Positions 1-10,200 of a DNA stretch of 64,000 bases are shown here, piece by piece. Below the pieces are notes generated by a model. The model saw only the letters and a program-made list of their open reading frames with translations. It made no database searches and was not told the origin of the DNA. The stretch covers positions 1,984,001-2,048,000 of the forward strand of contig NZ_CP080409.1 of the NCBI RefSeq assembly GCF_019448235.1, written 5' to 3'. The position numbers were made by a program, and so were the translations under genes. The DNA is from Nocardioides panacisoli (GTDB taxonomy: Bacteria > Actinomycetota > Actinomycetes > Propionibacteriales > Nocardioidaceae). Position 1 is the stretch's first letter; every line of letters begins with the position of its first letter.

Positions 1-44
1 TCGAATCCCTCCGGGAGCAGGAACGGCGCCAGGATGTCAGCCAT
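1..44 (-). CDS. 5' end of an unidentified gene, cut by the window edge
   Basis: Reading leftward from an ATG, 14 open codons run off the window edge and begin MADILAPFLLPEGF. The codons look like real coding sequence for this genome, and the position suits a gene divergent from the hydrolase to the right. Too little is present to name a family. No strong ribosome-binding site is visible upstream, so this could also be chance. Confidence 0.35.
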   Translation of the reverse strand, partial: MADILAPFLLPEGF

Positions 45-135
45 ACCGGGACGTTAACCCAGTTGAAACCTGGATTGGTGGGTTCTGGCCAATCCGGGCG
101 TCGCCCCACGCGGCCCGGTCTGTTTGACTGCCCCC

Positions 136-1068
136 ATGTCCACCACCGACGGCACCGCCGGTTCCGAGGAGCTCATCGCCCCCCTCGGACCCGATCTCGA
201 GCTGTGCTACCAGACCTTCGGCTCCCCCGACGACGAGCCGCTGCTGCTCGTCATGGGCCTCGGCGGACCGATGACCTGGTGGCCGCGTGAGCTCTGCGAG
301 CGCCTGGCCGACCGCGGCTTCTACGTCGTGCGCTACGACAACCGCGACACCGGCAGGTCCAGCCGGATGGACCAGCGCGTACGCCGCAGCCACCTGGTCC
401 GCGCGTTCCTCGGCGCCGCGGGCTCCCCGCCGTACTCCCTGACCGACCTCGCGGGCGACGCCGTCGGGCTGCTGGACCACCTCGGGATCTCCAGCGCCCA
501 CGTCGCCGGCGTCTCCATGGGCGGGATGATCGCCCAGACCGTGGCGCTCGAGCACCCCGACCGCGTGCGCTCGCTCACCTCGATCATGTCCACCACGGGC
601 CGGCGGACCGTCGGCTGGCAGCACCCGGCGCTGCTGCCGTCGCTGTTGTGGTCCCGCGGCGAGCGCGAGGGCTACATCGAGTCCAGCGAGAAGCTGTGGC
701 GCATCATCGGCTCGCCGGACTACCCCACCAGCGCCCAGGAGCTGCGCGACCGTGCGGGCGAGACCTTCGACCGCGGGATGAGCCGCATGGGCGTGATGCG
801 CCAGATGCTGGCCATCCTGGGCCAGCCCGACCGCACCGACGCGCTCGGCGCCCTGACGGTGCCCACCGCCGTGGTGCACGGGCGGGCGGACAAGATGGTG
901 CACGTCTCCGGCGGCCGCGCCACGGCGACCGCGATCCCCGGTGCCGAACTGGTCCTGGTCCGGGGCATGGGCCACGACCTCCCCGCGGGCCTGTACGAGA
1001 CGTTCGTGGCCACCATCCGCCGCACGGCCGACCGGGCGCGCCGGACCGTGGGCGCGGAGACTCCGTAG
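136..1068 (+). CDS. alpha/beta-fold hydrolase
   Basis: This 310-residue protein has the alpha/beta-hydrolase layout. A strand-turn LLLVMGLGG supplies the oxyanion region. The nucleophile elbow is GVSMGG, with the serine near residue 127. A late strand AVVHGRAD carries the probable acid, and GMGHDLP carries the catalytic histidine. It resembles the pimeloyl-ester/prolyl-peptidase-like esterases common in actinobacteria; the substrate cannot be deduced. No signal peptide is seen, so it is probably cytosolic. ATG 136 is chosen; an in-frame TTG at 124 would add four residues. Neither start has a convincing Shine-Dalgarno sequence, so a leaderless or weakly translated message is possible. Confidence 0.85.
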   Translation: MSTTDGTAGSEELIAPLGPDLELCYQTFGSPDDEPLLLVMGLGGPMTWWPRELCERLADRGFYVVRYDNRDTGRSSRMDQRVRRSHLVRAFLGAAGSPPYSLTDLAGDAVGLLDHLGISSAHVAGVSMGGMIAQTVALEHPDRVRSLTSIMSTTGRRTVGWQHPALLPSLLWSRGEREGYIESSEKLWRIIGSPDYPTSAQELRDRAGETFDRGMSRMGVMRQMLAILGQPDRTDALGALTVPTAVVHGRADKMVHVSGGRATATAIPGAELVLVRGMGHDLPAGLYETFVATIRRTADRARRTVGAETP

Positions 1069-1111
1069 CGACCCGTCCCCACCGGCGCCGGTCCGACGTA
1101 GGTTGGACGCC

Positions 1112-2344
1112 ATGGCGCTGCATGTCGTGGCCACGCGCAGCGACGGGAGCGTGTTCACGCTGCCGTGGTCGACGCCGCTGGCCGAGTGGGACGAGCGGTA
1201 CGTCGTCCCCGCGGCCCGGGGACTGTCGCGCCACGTCGTCCGCATCGTCCGGGTCGACCAGCAGATGCTGGCGGTCAAGGAGACCGACGAGCGCATCGCG
1301 TTCCGCGAGTACCGCCTGCTGCGGGAGCTGCAGCGGCTCGGGCAACCCGTCGTCGTGGCCCGCGCCGTGGTCACCGGCCGCCGGACCGAGGACGGCACCG
1401 AGCTCCCGGCGGCCCTGGTCACCGACCACCTGCACTACTCGCTGCCCTACCGGACGCTGTTCCAGCACGGCATGCAGGGCGAGCAGCTGCCACTGCTGGT
1501 CGACGCGCTGGTCGTGCTGCTGGTCCGCCTGCACCTGGCCGCGTTCCACTGGGGCGACGTGTCGCTGTCCAACGCGCTGTTCCGTCGCGACGCCGGTGGC
1601 TTCGCGGCGTTCCTCGTCGACGCCGAGACCGGCGAGCTGCACCCGACGCTGTCGGAGCAGATGCGCGAGCACGACGTGGCGGTGGGGCTGGAGAACGTCT
1701 TCGCCGAGCTGCTGGACCTGCAGGCGGCCGGCGACCTCGACCCGGACGTCGCGGCCCACGACGTGGTCGAGCTGCTCTCCGAACGCTACCGCGCACTGTG
1801 GCAGGAGGTGACGGCCGCGGAGGAGTTCGATGCCGCCGAGTGGTGGCGGGTCGAGGAACGCCTGGGGCGGCTCAACGACTTGGGTTTCGACGTCGACGAG
1901 CTCGACGTCCGGGCCGACGGCGAGCGGGTCCGGATCACCCCGAAGGCGGTCGAGGCCGGGCACCACCGACGCGAGCTGCGCGAGCTCACCGGCCTCAACG
2001 TCGAGGACGAGCAGGCCCGCAAGCTGCTCAACGACCTCGCCGCGTTCACGGCGGCACACGACCTCGGCGCGCTGGACCGCGCCACGGTGGCACGTCGATG
2101 GCTCACCACCGTCTACACCCCGCTGGTGGGGCTCGTGCCCGCCGAACGCAGCGCCGAGGTGAACCCGCCGGAGTACTTCCACGAGGTGATGGAGCACCGC
2201 TGGCGGCTCTCGGAGCAGGCCGGGTACGAGGTCGACATCTTCGGGGCCGCGACCGACTTCATCGAGCACGTGCTGCCGAACCGGCCGCCCGACGTGCAGT
2301 GGCGGACCGACGCGACGGGTGGCCCGGGCACCGGATCGCCCTGA
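1112..2344 (+). CDS. DUF4032 protein, kinase-like
   Basis: This 410-residue protein matches the actinobacterial DUF4032 family. A lysine-bearing segment (MLAVKETDERIAFREYRLL) precedes HWGDVSLSN, which looks like the catalytic loop of the lipopolysaccharide-kinase/protein-kinase fold, followed by FLVDAET in the place of the DFG-like metal-binding aspartate. The C-terminal third holds the family-specific domain. The substrate is unknown. No membrane segment or signal peptide is present. It stands alone between the hydrolase and the sugar importer, so neighbours give no clue. The kinase-like fold is inferred from these motifs only. Confidence 0.8.
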   Translation: MALHVVATRSDGSVFTLPWSTPLAEWDERYVVPAARGLSRHVVRIVRVDQQMLAVKETDERIAFREYRLLRELQRLGQPVVVARAVVTGRRTEDGTELPAALVTDHLHYSLPYRTLFQHGMQGEQLPLLVDALVVLLVRLHLAAFHWGDVSLSNALFRRDAGGFAAFLVDAETGELHPTLSEQMREHDVAVGLENVFAELLDLQAAGDLDPDVAAHDVVELLSERYRALWQEVTAAEEFDAAEWWRVEERLGRLNDLGFDVDELDVRADGERVRITPKAVEAGHHRRELRELTGLNVEDEQARKLLNDLAAFTAAHDLGALDRATVARRWLTTVYTPLVGLVPAERSAEVNPPEYFHEVMEHRWRLSEQAGYEVDIFGAATDFIEHVLPNRPPDVQWRTDATGGPGTGSP

Positions 2345-2360
2345 GGTCCTTCCCCACTCT

Positions 2361-2386
2361 GGACAAACCCCTCCCATGGGGACAAA
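2361..2386 (+). promoter_or_regulatory. direct repeat in the leader of the sugar ABC operon
   Basis: Two copies of GGACAAA lie 19 bp apart, flanking the palindrome CCCATGGG, in the 78-bp gap upstream of the binding-protein gene. They may be part of the promoter or a regulator site. No sugar-responsive regulator gene adjoins the operon, so this is only a candidate. Confidence 0.25.
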
Positions 2387-2422
2387 GTGGCACTGATCAC
2401 ACCTTCGTTTCGGGAGGATTCG

Positions 2423-3784
2423 ATGGCGAATCGGTCGGAGGGATCGCGGTCGGCACCGGCCGTGCGAGGTCCGAGCAGGCGAGCGCGCGGGCGCATCGCG
2501 GCCCTCGCCGCGCTCGGGATGTCCACCGCCCTGTTGGCCGCATGCGGCGCCGAGGGCAAGCCGGAGCTCCACTGGTACGTCAACCCCGACGGCGTCGACA
2601 CCTTCGAGACCTACGCCGACACCTGCTCCACCGACGAGTACGACATCTCCGTGGAGCAGCTTCCCTCCAGTGCCACCGACCAGCGGGTGCAGCTCGCCCG
2701 CCGCCTCGCGGCCGAGGACTCCTCCACCGACCTGATGAACCTCGACCCGGTCTTCGTGGCGGAGTTCGCCAACGCCGGGTGGCTGGCCGAGGTGCCCGAG
2801 GAGACGGCCGAGGAGATCATGGGCAGCGTCGAGGGGCAGGGCAGCTACCTCGCCGGCGCGGCCGAGACGGTCATCTGGGACGACACGGTCTACGCCCTGC
2901 CGCAGTGGGCCAACACCCAGGTGCTCTGGTACCGCAAGTCGCTGGCCGAGGCGGCCGGGCTCGACATGACCCAGCCCGTCACGTGGCAGCAGATCATCGA
3001 CGCGGCCGCCACCGAGGGCGGCAGTGTGGGGGTGCAGGCCAACCGCTACGAGGGGTACGTCGTCTGGCTCAACGCACTGATCCAGGGCGCCGGCGGCGAG
3101 ATCGTCGGCAACACCGAGGCCGGTCGTGACGCCGAGGTCGAGCTCGACTCCGACGCAGGTCGTGCCGCGGCCGGCGTGGTCCAGGCCCTCGCGGACTCCG
3201 ACGCCGCCCAGCCCGACCTCTCGGTCTCCAACGAGGGCACCGTGCTCGGACCGATGTGGACCGACCCCGGTGAGTTCATGGTCAACTGGACCTTCGTCTA
3301 CGCGACCTACCGCGACACCGTCGGCCAGCCCGGCGGCCCGGCCGACGAGCAGGCGTTCGAGGACCTCGGGTGGGCGCGCTACCCCGCCACGGTCGAGGGT
3401 GAGGAGTCGCGTCCGCCCATCGGTGGCATCCACATCGGTGTCGGCGCCTACTCCGACCACCCCGACCACGCCGCCGAGGCCGCCGCGTGCGTCACCTCGA
3501 CCCAGGCGCAGGTCGACCTCGCGCTCAACAACGGCCTGATGCCCTCCACCGAGGAGGCCTACGAGGAGGTCGCCGACAGCGGCGAGTTCCCCGAGGACCT
3601 CATCGACCTCTACCGCACGAGCGTGGACACCGGCGGCCCACGCCCCAAGAGCGCGTTCTACCCGTTGATCTCCAACGCGGTGCAGGACCAGTGGCACTCG
3701 CCCGCATCGGTCGACCCGGACCGCACGCCACAGCGGTCCGCGGACTTCCTGCGAGCCGTGCTGAGCGGGGAGGAGCTGCTGTGA
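2423..3784 (+). CDS. sugar ABC transporter substrate-binding lipoprotein (LpqY-like)
   Basis: This 453-residue extracytoplasmic solute-binding protein belongs to the carbohydrate (family 1) class. A basic N-terminus and hydrophobic stretch lead to the lipobox LLAAC with the lipidated cysteine at residue 41. It captures a sugar outside the membrane and delivers it to the two permeases that follow. The order binding protein, two permeases, ATPase, together with the adjacent alpha-glucosidase, matches trehalose/maltose-type importers such as mycobacterial LpqY-SugABC. The exact ligand is not provable here. GGGAGG sits just upstream of the chosen ATG. The stop codon overlaps the next gene's GTG. 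Confidence 0.88.
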   Translation: MANRSEGSRSAPAVRGPSRRARGRIAALAALGMSTALLAACGAEGKPELHWYVNPDGVDTFETYADTCSTDEYDISVEQLPSSATDQRVQLARRLAAEDSSTDLMNLDPVFVAEFANAGWLAEVPEETAEEIMGSVEGQGSYLAGAAETVIWDDTVYALPQWANTQVLWYRKSLAEAAGLDMTQPVTWQQIIDAAATEGGSVGVQANRYEGYVVWLNALIQGAGGEIVGNTEAGRDAEVELDSDAGRAAAGVVQALADSDAAQPDLSVSNEGTVLGPMWTDPGEFMVNWTFVYATYRDTVGQPGGPADEQAFEDLGWARYPATVEGEESRPPIGGIHIGVGAYSDHPDHAAEAAACVTSTQAQVDLALNNGLMPSTEEAYEEVADSGEFPEDLIDLYRTSVDTGGPRPKSAFYPLISNAVQDQWHSPASVDPDRTPQRSADFLRAVLSGEELL

Positions 3785-4713
3785 CCGGCGCCCACGTCGC
3801 CACCGCGCCGACCGGCGGCGCCGTCGACAGCGACCGCACCCGTGCGGAGAACAGCCTCGGCCGACGGCTCGTGCTGCCGGCCGTGGTGTTGATGCTGCTC
3901 GTCACGGCGTTCCCGATGCTCCGTGCGATCTGGCTCTCGACGTTCGACTACTCCCTGACCGCACCCGACGAGCGCAGCTTCGTCGGGCTGTCGAACTACT
4001 GGACCGCGCTCACCGACGACCTGTTCTGGCAGACGACCGGCATCACCGTCTTCTACATGGTCTTCACGGTCGCGGTCGAGCTCGTCATCGGCTTCGCGTT
4101 CGCAATGGTGATGCACCGGGTGATCTTCGCCCGAGGCGTCGTCCGCACCTCGATCCTGATCCCCTACGGCATCATCACCGTCGTCTCGGGCTTCGCCTGG
4201 CAGTTCGCGTTCTCCTCGACCAACGGCTTCGTCAACGGCTGGCTGCCCTTCATCGGCGACGACTTCAACTGGTTCGGCGAGTCGATGCCGGCGATCGTGG
4301 CGATCTGCGTCTCGGAGATCTGGAAGACCACGCCCTTCATGTCGCTGCTGCTGCTCGCCGGCCTCGCGCAGGTGAGCGAGGACATGCTCGAGGCGGCCAA
4401 GGTCGACGGGGCGACGTGGTGGCAGCGGCTGTTCAAGGTGATCCTGCCCAACATGCGGGCCGCCATCATGGTCGCGGTGCTGTTCCGGGCGCTGGACGCC
4501 TACCGCATCTTCGACAACATCTTCGTGATGACCAACGGCGCCCAGGACACCGCCTCGATCAGCTTCCTGACCTACCGACAGACCATCGAACAGTTCCAGC
4601 TCGGGCTGGGCTCGGCCCTCTCGGTCCTGCTCTTCCTCTCCGTCCTGCTGGTCGCCTACCTGATCGTCAAGCTGTTCCGGGTGGACCTGGCCGCTGCCCG
4701 GCAGGAAGGGTGA
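3781..4713 (+). CDS. sugar ABC transporter permease (SugA/MalF-like)
   Basis: This 310-residue inner-membrane permease has about six transmembrane helices. It carries the EAA loop [20 protein letters not shown], which docks on the ATPase. The GTG start overlaps the stop of the binding-protein gene in a GTGA junction, and the stop overlaps the next permease start, so the operon is translationally coupled. A polar, threonine-rich N-terminal tail of about 25 residues precedes the first helix. It pairs with the following permease to form the translocation pore. Confidence 0.9.
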   Translation: MTGAHVATAPTGGAVDSDRTRAENSLGRRLVLPAVVLMLLVTAFPMLRAIWLSTFDYSLTAPDERSFVGLSNYWTALTDDLFWQTTGITVFYMVFTVAVELVIGFAFAMVMHRVIFARGVVRTSILIPYGIITVVSGFAWQFAFSSTNGFVNGWLPFIGDDFNWFGESMPAIVAICVSEIWKTTPFMSLLLLAGLAQVSEDMLEAAKVDGATWWQRLFKVILPNMRAAIMVAVLFRALDAYRIFDNIFVMTNGAQDTASISFLTYRQTIEQFQLGLGSALSVLLFLSVLLVAYLIVKLFRVDLAAARQEG

Positions 4714-5561
4714 TGACCGCCGTGAAGAAGCTCGGACTCCCCCTCGGCATCCTGCTCATCCTGGCGTGGTGCCTGCTGCCCGTGGTCTGGATCATCTCCC
4801 TCTCGCTGAAGTCGGAGGAGTCGATCACCGCCGGCAACCCCGGGTTCCTGCCCGCCGAGGGCACCTTCGTCGGCTGGGAGAACTACGAGAAGGTCCTCAC
4901 CGACCCGTTGTACGACTACTTCCCGCGGGCGATCCTGAACTCGATCGGGATCAGCCTGATCGCGACCCTGCTCTCGGTCATCGTCGCCACGCTGGCGGCG
5001 TACGCCATCGCGCGGCTGGAGTTCCGCGGCAAGCGACTCGTGCTCTCGATCTCGCTGGCCATCGCGATGTTCCCGGTCGTGTCGCTGGTCGGTCCGCTGT
5101 TCGACATGTGGCGCGCGTTCGGCATCTACGACACCTGGCCGGGCCTGATCATCCCCTACATGTCCTTCACGCTGCCGTTGGCGATCTGGACGCTGTCGGC
5201 CTTCTTCCGCGAGATCCCGTGGGAGCTGGAGCAGGCCGCACAGGTCGACGGCGCCACGTCGTGGCAGGCCTTCCGCAAGGTGATCGTGCCGCTGGCCGCC
5301 CCCGGTGTCTTCACCGCCGCGATCCTGACGTTCTTCTTCGCCTGGAACGACTTCGTCTTCGGGATCTCGCTGACCTCGACCGAGGCGGCGCGCCCCATCC
5401 CGGCGTCCCTCGCCTTCTTCGTCGGCTCCGACCCGTTCAACCGACCGGCGTCGCTCCTGGCGGCCGCAGCGGTCCTCGCGACCATCCCGATCATCGTCAT
5501 CGTCCTGATTTTCCAGCGCAAGATCGTCGCCGGCCTGACCTCCGGCGCAGTGAAGGGGTGA
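4713..5561 (+). CDS. sugar ABC transporter permease (SugB/MalG-like)
   Basis: This 282-residue second permease is of the MalG/carbohydrate uptake type 1 family. Its first helix begins almost at the N-terminus, five more follow, and the EAA-loop equivalent is [20 protein letters not shown]. The ATG overlaps the stop of the first permease (TGATG). Only seven bases separate it from the ATPase gene. Length and helix pattern are normal for the family. Confidence 0.9.
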   Translation: MTAVKKLGLPLGILLILAWCLLPVVWIISLSLKSEESITAGNPGFLPAEGTFVGWENYEKVLTDPLYDYFPRAILNSIGISLIATLLSVIVATLAAYAIARLEFRGKRLVLSISLAIAMFPVVSLVGPLFDMWRAFGIYDTWPGLIIPYMSFTLPLAIWTLSAFFREIPWELEQAAQVDGATSWQAFRKVIVPLAAPGVFTAAILTFFFAWNDFVFGISLTSTEAARPIPASLAFFVGSDPFNRPASLLAAAAVLATIPIIVIVLIFQRKIVAGLTSGAVKG

Positions 5562-5568
5562 GCCCACC

Positions 5569-6768
5569 GTGGCGACCATCGACATGAACCACATCGTCAA
5601 GCGGTACGGCGACGGCTTCCCGGCCGTCAACGACGTCAGCATCGACGTGCAGGACGGCGAGTTCATGATCCTCGTCGGACCGTCGGGGTGCGGCAAGTCC
5701 ACCCTGCTGCGCATGGTCGTCGGACTGGAGGACATCACCTCCGGCGACATGGTCATCGGCGGCACGCGCGTGAACGACCTGGCACCGCGCGACCGCAACC
5801 TCGCCATGGTGTTCCAGAACTACGCGCTCTACCCCCACCTGACCGTCTTCGAGAACATCGCCTTCCCGCTGCGGCTGGCGAAGGTCGACGACGCCACGGT
5901 CGATGACAAGGTCCGGGCCGCGGCCGAGACGCTCGAGCTGACCGAGCACCTCGAACGCAAGCCCGGCAACCTCTCCGGCGGCCAGCGCCAGCGCGTCGCG
6001 ATGGGTCGAGCCATCGTGCGCGAGGCCGACGCCTTCCTCTTCGACGAGCCGCTGTCGAACCTCGACGCCAAGCTGCGCGGCCAGATGCGCAGCGAGATCA
6101 GCCGCCTGCAGAAGCGGCTGGGCATCACCACGATCTACGTCACCCACGACCAGACCGAGGCGATGACGCTGGGCGACCGGGTCGCCGTCCTCAAGCGGGG
6201 CCTCCTGCAGCAGCTCGCGACGCCGCGGGAGCTCTACGAGAACCCCGGCAACCTCTTCGTCGCCAGCTTCATCGGGTCCCCGCCGATGAACTTCCTGCCC
6301 GTCACCGTCGAGGGCACCACGGCGAAGCTGCCCTTCGGCGACGTGGAGATCCCCGCCGACCGGGCCGCGAAGGCCGACGGCCGGGGCCTGCTCATCGCCG
6401 GCATCCGCCCCGAGCACTTCGAGGACGCCGCGGTCGCCCGCGGCCAGGGCGGCGGCACCTTCCGGGCGCCGATCGAGTTCGTGGAGTGGTTGGGCGACAG
6501 CATCAACGCCTTCGTGCCCTTCGAGGCGCCGGCCGAGGTCGAGGAGCAGATCGCCCAGATCGCCCAGGACACCGACAGCGAGTCCCTGCGCACCGAGCTC
6601 GTCGTGTCGCTGTCGGGCAACAGCACCATCGCTGCCGGCGACGAGGCCGAGCTCTGGGTCGACACCTCCCAGATGCACCTCTTCGACCCCGCCACCGGGG
6701 CGAACCTCACCGTCGACGAGTCCCGCGCGGGTCGCATCCCGGAGCGGGAGAAGGACGCGGTCGGCTGA
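5569..6768 (+). CDS. sugar ABC transporter ATP-binding protein (SugC/MalK/UgpC-like)
   Basis: This 399-residue ATPase has Walker A GPSGCGKST (residues 37-45), signature LSGGQRQR (134-141) and Walker B FLFDEP (155-160). The H-loop histidine follows in YVTHDQTEA. A C-terminal TOBE/MalK-type regulatory domain (about 240-370) places it with the carbohydrate importers. It has a GTG start and closes the four-gene operon. ATPases of this class can serve several importers, but the tight linkage suggests it energises this one. Confidence 0.92.
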   Translation: MATIDMNHIVKRYGDGFPAVNDVSIDVQDGEFMILVGPSGCGKSTLLRMVVGLEDITSGDMVIGGTRVNDLAPRDRNLAMVFQNYALYPHLTVFENIAFPLRLAKVDDATVDDKVRAAAETLELTEHLERKPGNLSGGQRQRVAMGRAIVREADAFLFDEPLSNLDAKLRGQMRSEISRLQKRLGITTIYVTHDQTEAMTLGDRVAVLKRGLLQQLATPRELYENPGNLFVASFIGSPPMNFLPVTVEGTTAKLPFGDVEIPADRAAKADGRGLLIAGIRPEHFEDAAVARGQGGGTFRAPIEFVEWLGDSINAFVPFEAPAEVEEQIAQIAQDTDSESLRTELVVSLSGNSTIAAGDEAELWVDTSQMHLFDPATGANLTVDESRAGRIPEREKDAVG

Positions 6769-6777
6769 CCCGTCGGG

Positions 6778-8430
6778 TCACGACGACCGCCCGGAGCGGT
6801 CCTCGGTGTCGGGCAGCCGCACCCAGGCCGCCGTGTCCGGCGGCAGCGCCTCCCCCGCGTCGGCCGCGGAGTGGAGCAGGACCGGGCCGGGCAGCGCGAC
6901 GGAGGCTCCCGAGGTGTTGAGCCAGCAGGCGAGGTCGCCACGACGGAAGGCCAGCACGCCCTCGGGCGCCGGCACCCAGGCCAAGTCGGGCGCGTCCACC
7001 CACCACTGCCGTCGCAGCGCGATGGCACGCCGGTAGAGCGTCAGCGTCGAGGCGTCGTCGTGCTCCTGCGCGGCGACCGTGAGCGGCCCCCACCCCTTCG
7101 GTTGGGGCAGCCAGGTGGCGGCGGCAGCGCCGGGCCCGAAGCCGTACGGCGGCTCCTCGCCCTGCCACGGGAGCGGCACCCGGCAACCGTCCCGGCCGAC
7201 GTCGGCGCCGCCGGAGTTGTGGAAGCGGGGGTCGAGCCGGCGGTCGTCGGGGATGTCCTCGACCTCGGGGAGGCCGAGCTCGTCGCCCTGGTAGACGTAC
7301 GTCGTGCCCGGCAGCGCCAGCGTCAGCAGGGCAGCCGCGCGGGCACGGCGCCGTCCCACCTCGAGGTCGACCGGCTCACCGCGCCGCTGGCGCTCCATGA
7401 TCCCGTCCGCGAACGACCGCTCGGGCTGGGCGCGTCCGTAGCGCGTGACGTGGCGGACCACGTCGTGGTTGGAGAGCACCCACGTCGTGGGTGAGCCAGT
7501 GCCGGCGAGCGCGGCCCGCGCGTCGTCGATGACCTCCCGCAGCACGTCGGCGCGGAACGGCGCGAGCAGCAGGTCGAACTGGAAGGCGGTGTGCAGCTCG
7601 TCCTCGCGCACGTAGTGGGCGAGCCGCTCGTTGCTGGGCACCCACGCCTCGGCGACGAAGACCCGCGGGGCGGCGTACTCGTCGGCGATCCGGCGCCAGC
7701 GGCGGTAGACCGCGTGCACGCCGTCCTGGTCGAAGGCGGGGTGTGGTTCGCTCAGCGCCGTCGTCCCGCCCGCGTCGGGAAGGCCGTCGGCCTTCACCAA
7801 GCCGTGGGCGACGTCGACCCGGAAGCCGTCGACGCCCCGGTCGAACCAGAACCGCAGGACGTCGTCGAACTCGTCCCCGACCGCGGGATGGTCCCAGGCC
7901 AGGTCGGGCTGCTCGGGAGCGAAGAGGTGCAGGTACCACTCCCCGGGGACGCCGTCGGCACCCGTCGTGCGCGTCCAGGCGGGACCACCGAACAGGCTGG
8001 TCCAGTCGTTGGGCGGGAGCTCGCCCGATGCGCCGCGACCGGGACGGAAGTGGAACCGCGCCCGCATGGCCGGGTCCCCGGCCAGCGCGGCCCGGAACCA
8101 CGGATGCTCGTGGGAGACGTGGTTGGGCACGAGGTCCAGCAGCAGCCGGATGCCGGCCGCGTGCAGCTCGGCGACCAGTGCGTCGGCGTCGGCCAGGGTG
8201 CCGTAGGCCGGATCGATGTCGCGGAAGTCGGCGACGTCGTACCCGGCGTCGTGCTGGGGCGAGGGGTACCACGGGTTGACCCAGACCGCGTCGACGCCGA
8301 GCCGCGCCAGGTGCGGGATGCGCGAGCGCAGCCCGGCGAGGTCGCCGACACCGTCCCCGTCGCCGTCGGCGAAGGAGCGCGGGTAGCACTGGTAGACGAC
8401 GGCCGTGCGCCACCACTCCGGGTCGATCAC
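6778..8430 (-). CDS. GH13 alpha-glucosidase
   Basis: This 550-residue enzyme has the glycoside hydrolase family 13 barrel. It shows DLVPNH (residues 99-104), the nucleophile in GFRVDVAHG (Asp206), the acid/base in VAEAW (Glu261) and the transition-state aspartate in LSNHD (Asp323). It should hydrolyse alpha-linked glucosides such as maltose, trehalose or isomaltose to glucose. There is no signal peptide, so it acts in the cytosol, consistent with digesting sugar brought in by the convergent ABC importer that ends 10 bp away. It starts with GTG. The precise linkage specificity cannot be read from the motifs. Confidence 0.93.
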   Translation of the reverse strand: MIDPEWWRTAVVYQCYPRSFADGDGDGVGDLAGLRSRIPHLARLGVDAVWVNPWYPSPQHDAGYDVADFRDIDPAYGTLADADALVAELHAAGIRLLLDLVPNHVSHEHPWFRAALAGDPAMRARFHFRPGRGASGELPPNDWTSLFGGPAWTRTTGADGVPGEWYLHLFAPEQPDLAWDHPAVGDEFDDVLRFWFDRGVDGFRVDVAHGLVKADGLPDAGGTTALSEPHPAFDQDGVHAVYRRWRRIADEYAAPRVFVAEAWVPSNERLAHYVREDELHTAFQFDLLLAPFRADVLREVIDDARAALAGTGSPTTWVLSNHDVVRHVTRYGRAQPERSFADGIMERQRRGEPVDLEVGRRRARAAALLTLALPGTTYVYQGDELGLPEVEDIPDDRRLDPRFHNSGGADVGRDGCRVPLPWQGEEPPYGFGPGAAAATWLPQPKGWGPLTVAAQEHDDASTLTLYRRAIALRRQWWVDAPDLAWVPAPEGVLAFRRGDLACWLNTSGASVALPGPVLLHSAADAGEALPPDTAAWVRLPDTEDRSGRSS

Positions 8431-8469
8431 GCGGACGACCCTACCCAGCGCACCGACCGCGGGACCGTC

Positions 8470-10200
8470 CTAGCGGGTCGCCGCGCGGCAGGCTCGCGGC
8501 GCGCAGCCGTCCCACCGCTCGAGCCGCCGCCGCAGGTCACGGGCCCACGGCTCGTCGTGGGCCTCGGCGAAGACGTTGCGGTCGGCGTACCCGCTCTCGT
8601 AGTCGTAGAGCTCCCACGCGTGGTCGGCCCGGTCCCACCGCGGGTCGAGGTCGACGCGGACCAGCAGCCCGCGCCGGCCGCGGACCGCGACGTAGGACGG
8701 GATGATCGCGAGCGTGCCCCCCACGTGCACGTCCGCGTCCACCTCACCGGGCCGGACCCGGGCATAGGTGTGCTCCAGGAAGGCGTAGCGCGCACCCGGT
8801 GCCCCGGCGTCGGCGAGGCTCGGGACGAACGACGTCCCGCTGCGCAATGCCGGTGTCCGTGCGCCGGCGAGCGCCTCGAACGTCGGCGCCAGGTCGATGT
8901 TGGAGACGAACTGCTGCCGCTCGCCCGGCGCGACGTCGGGACCGACGACCAGCAGCGGCACCCGGCTGTCGGTGTCGTACGGCGCGCCCTTGCCGCCGTT
9001 GAGCCGGTGCTGCCCGAGGTGGAAGCCGTTGTCGGAGGTGAGCACGACGTAGGCGTCATCGCCGACCGCCTGCCGGATGCGCCCCACCATGCGGTCGATC
9101 GACTGCACCATCCGCGCCCGCTCGCGCAGGAACCGCACGGCCCGCTCGTCGGTGATCCGGATCGGGTTGGTGCGCCAGGCAGGAGCCGGACCGGTGGTCC
9201 CGTCGGGGTGGAGCCGGGTCGGCGCGTTGTCGGCCCGCGGGTCGTCGTACCCGACGAGGTCGGCGAGGGTGAGGTCACCGCACGCGATCGCACCGCAGTT
9301 GCCGCCGTCCGGGACGCCCTCCGGGGCACGGTCGCGCAGGGCGGGCGGGAAGAGCGGGACGTCCGGCGGCGGCTTGACCGCACCGTGCGGCGCGTAGGTG
9401 GACACCGTGAGGAAGAACGGTGCGTCGTCGTCCCGGTGCTCGCGGATGAACCGCAGGGCGGTGCGGGAGATGTGGTGCCCGACGTAGCTGCGGTCCTGCT
9501 CGGTCTCGGGCTCGGCCTCCGGCGGCACGGGGTGCCACCGGGTGGTCATCTCGGAGCCGGGCACCTTGGTCAGGGTGCGGTAGCCCCACCCGTTGTAGCC
9601 GCCGGCGAGCACGGGTCGCCACTCGTCCCATCCCGCCACCGGCGGCGGCAGCCGGAGCTGCCCGTCGTCGTGGGAGACGTTGTAGCCGTTGAGGAACTTG
9701 CCGATGAATCCGGTGGTGTAGCCGGCCCGCTGCAGTGATCGTGCGAACTGGCGGTGCTCCAGGCCGTTCGCCTGCCAGGCGGCGTACCCGCCGATCGGGG
9801 TGTCGGGGTCGTTGGGCGTGTTGACCAGCACACCGGTCTGGTGCGGCGCCTGACCGGTGAGCAGGGCGGCGCGCGAGGGGCAGCACAGCGAGTCGACCAC
9901 GAAGGCGTTGGCGTACGACGCGCCGTCGCGCTGCATCCGCAGGGCCTGCGGCATCGTCTGCAGCAGCTCGGTGGAGAAGTCGTCCATCAGCACGAAGACG
10001 ATGTCGGGGCGCGCCGGCGCGTCGACGGCGGACGGGCTCGGGTCCTCCGCGGCGGCGCTCGGCGAGGCGGTCGCGGACGGCACGACCGGTGCCGCCGTCG
10101 GCTCGCCCGGGTCGCCGGTGCAGCCGGCGAGCACGACGGTGGCCAGTGCCAACGCGGTCGCGACGACCGTGCGCGGCCGCGGCCGCCCGACGCTACGCAT
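8470..10200 (-). CDS. sulfatase-family lipoprotein
   Basis: This 576-residue member of the sulfatase/alkaline-phosphatase superfamily has a lipobox LAGC (Cys27), implying export and membrane anchoring. The sulfatase modification motif CCPSR (residues 106-110) predicts conversion of Cys106 to formylglycine. Metal-binding residues appear in VLMDDF and LTSDNGFHLGQH. It probably removes sulfate from an extracellular ester such as a sulfated carbohydrate. No formylglycine-generating enzyme is in the window. The ATG overlaps the end of the upstream HAD gene by eight bases, indicating co-transcription. The region after the lipobox is Ala/Pro/Ser-rich, a typical spacer for surface lipoproteins. Confidence 0.88.
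   Translation of the reverse strand: MRSVGRPRPRTVVATALALATVVLAGCTGDPGEPTAAPVVPSATASPSAAAEDPSPSAVDAPARPDIVFVLMDDFSTELLQTMPQALRMQRDGASYANAFVVDSLCCPSRAALLTGQAPHQTGVLVNTPNDPDTPIGGYAAWQANGLEHRQFARSLQRAGYTTGFIGKFLNGYNVSHDDGQLRLPPPVAGWDEWRPVLAGGYNGWGYRTLTKVPGSEMTTRWHPVPPEAEPETEQDRSYVGHHISRTALRFIREHRDDDAPFFLTVSTYAPHGAVKPPPDVPLFPPALRDRAPEGVPDGGNCGAIACGDLTLADLVGYDDPRADNAPTRLHPDGTTGPAPAWRTNPIRITDERAVRFLRERARMVQSIDRMVGRIRQAVGDDAYVVLTSDNGFHLGQHRLNGGKGAPYDTDSRVPLLVVGPDVAPGERQQFVSNIDLAPTFEALAGARTPALRSGTSFVPSLADAGAPGARYAFLEHTYARVRPGEVDADVHVGGTLAIIPSYVAVRGRRGLLVRVDLDPRWDRADHAWELYDYESGYADRNVFAEAHDEPWARDLRRRLERWDGCAPRACRAATR

Noticed and set aside
704-3697. A 997-codon minus-strand open frame opposite the DUF4032 and binding-protein genes
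   Set aside because: It is antisense to two well-supported genes, has Arg/Gly/Val-rich low-complexity composition, and results from G/C-biased third positions.
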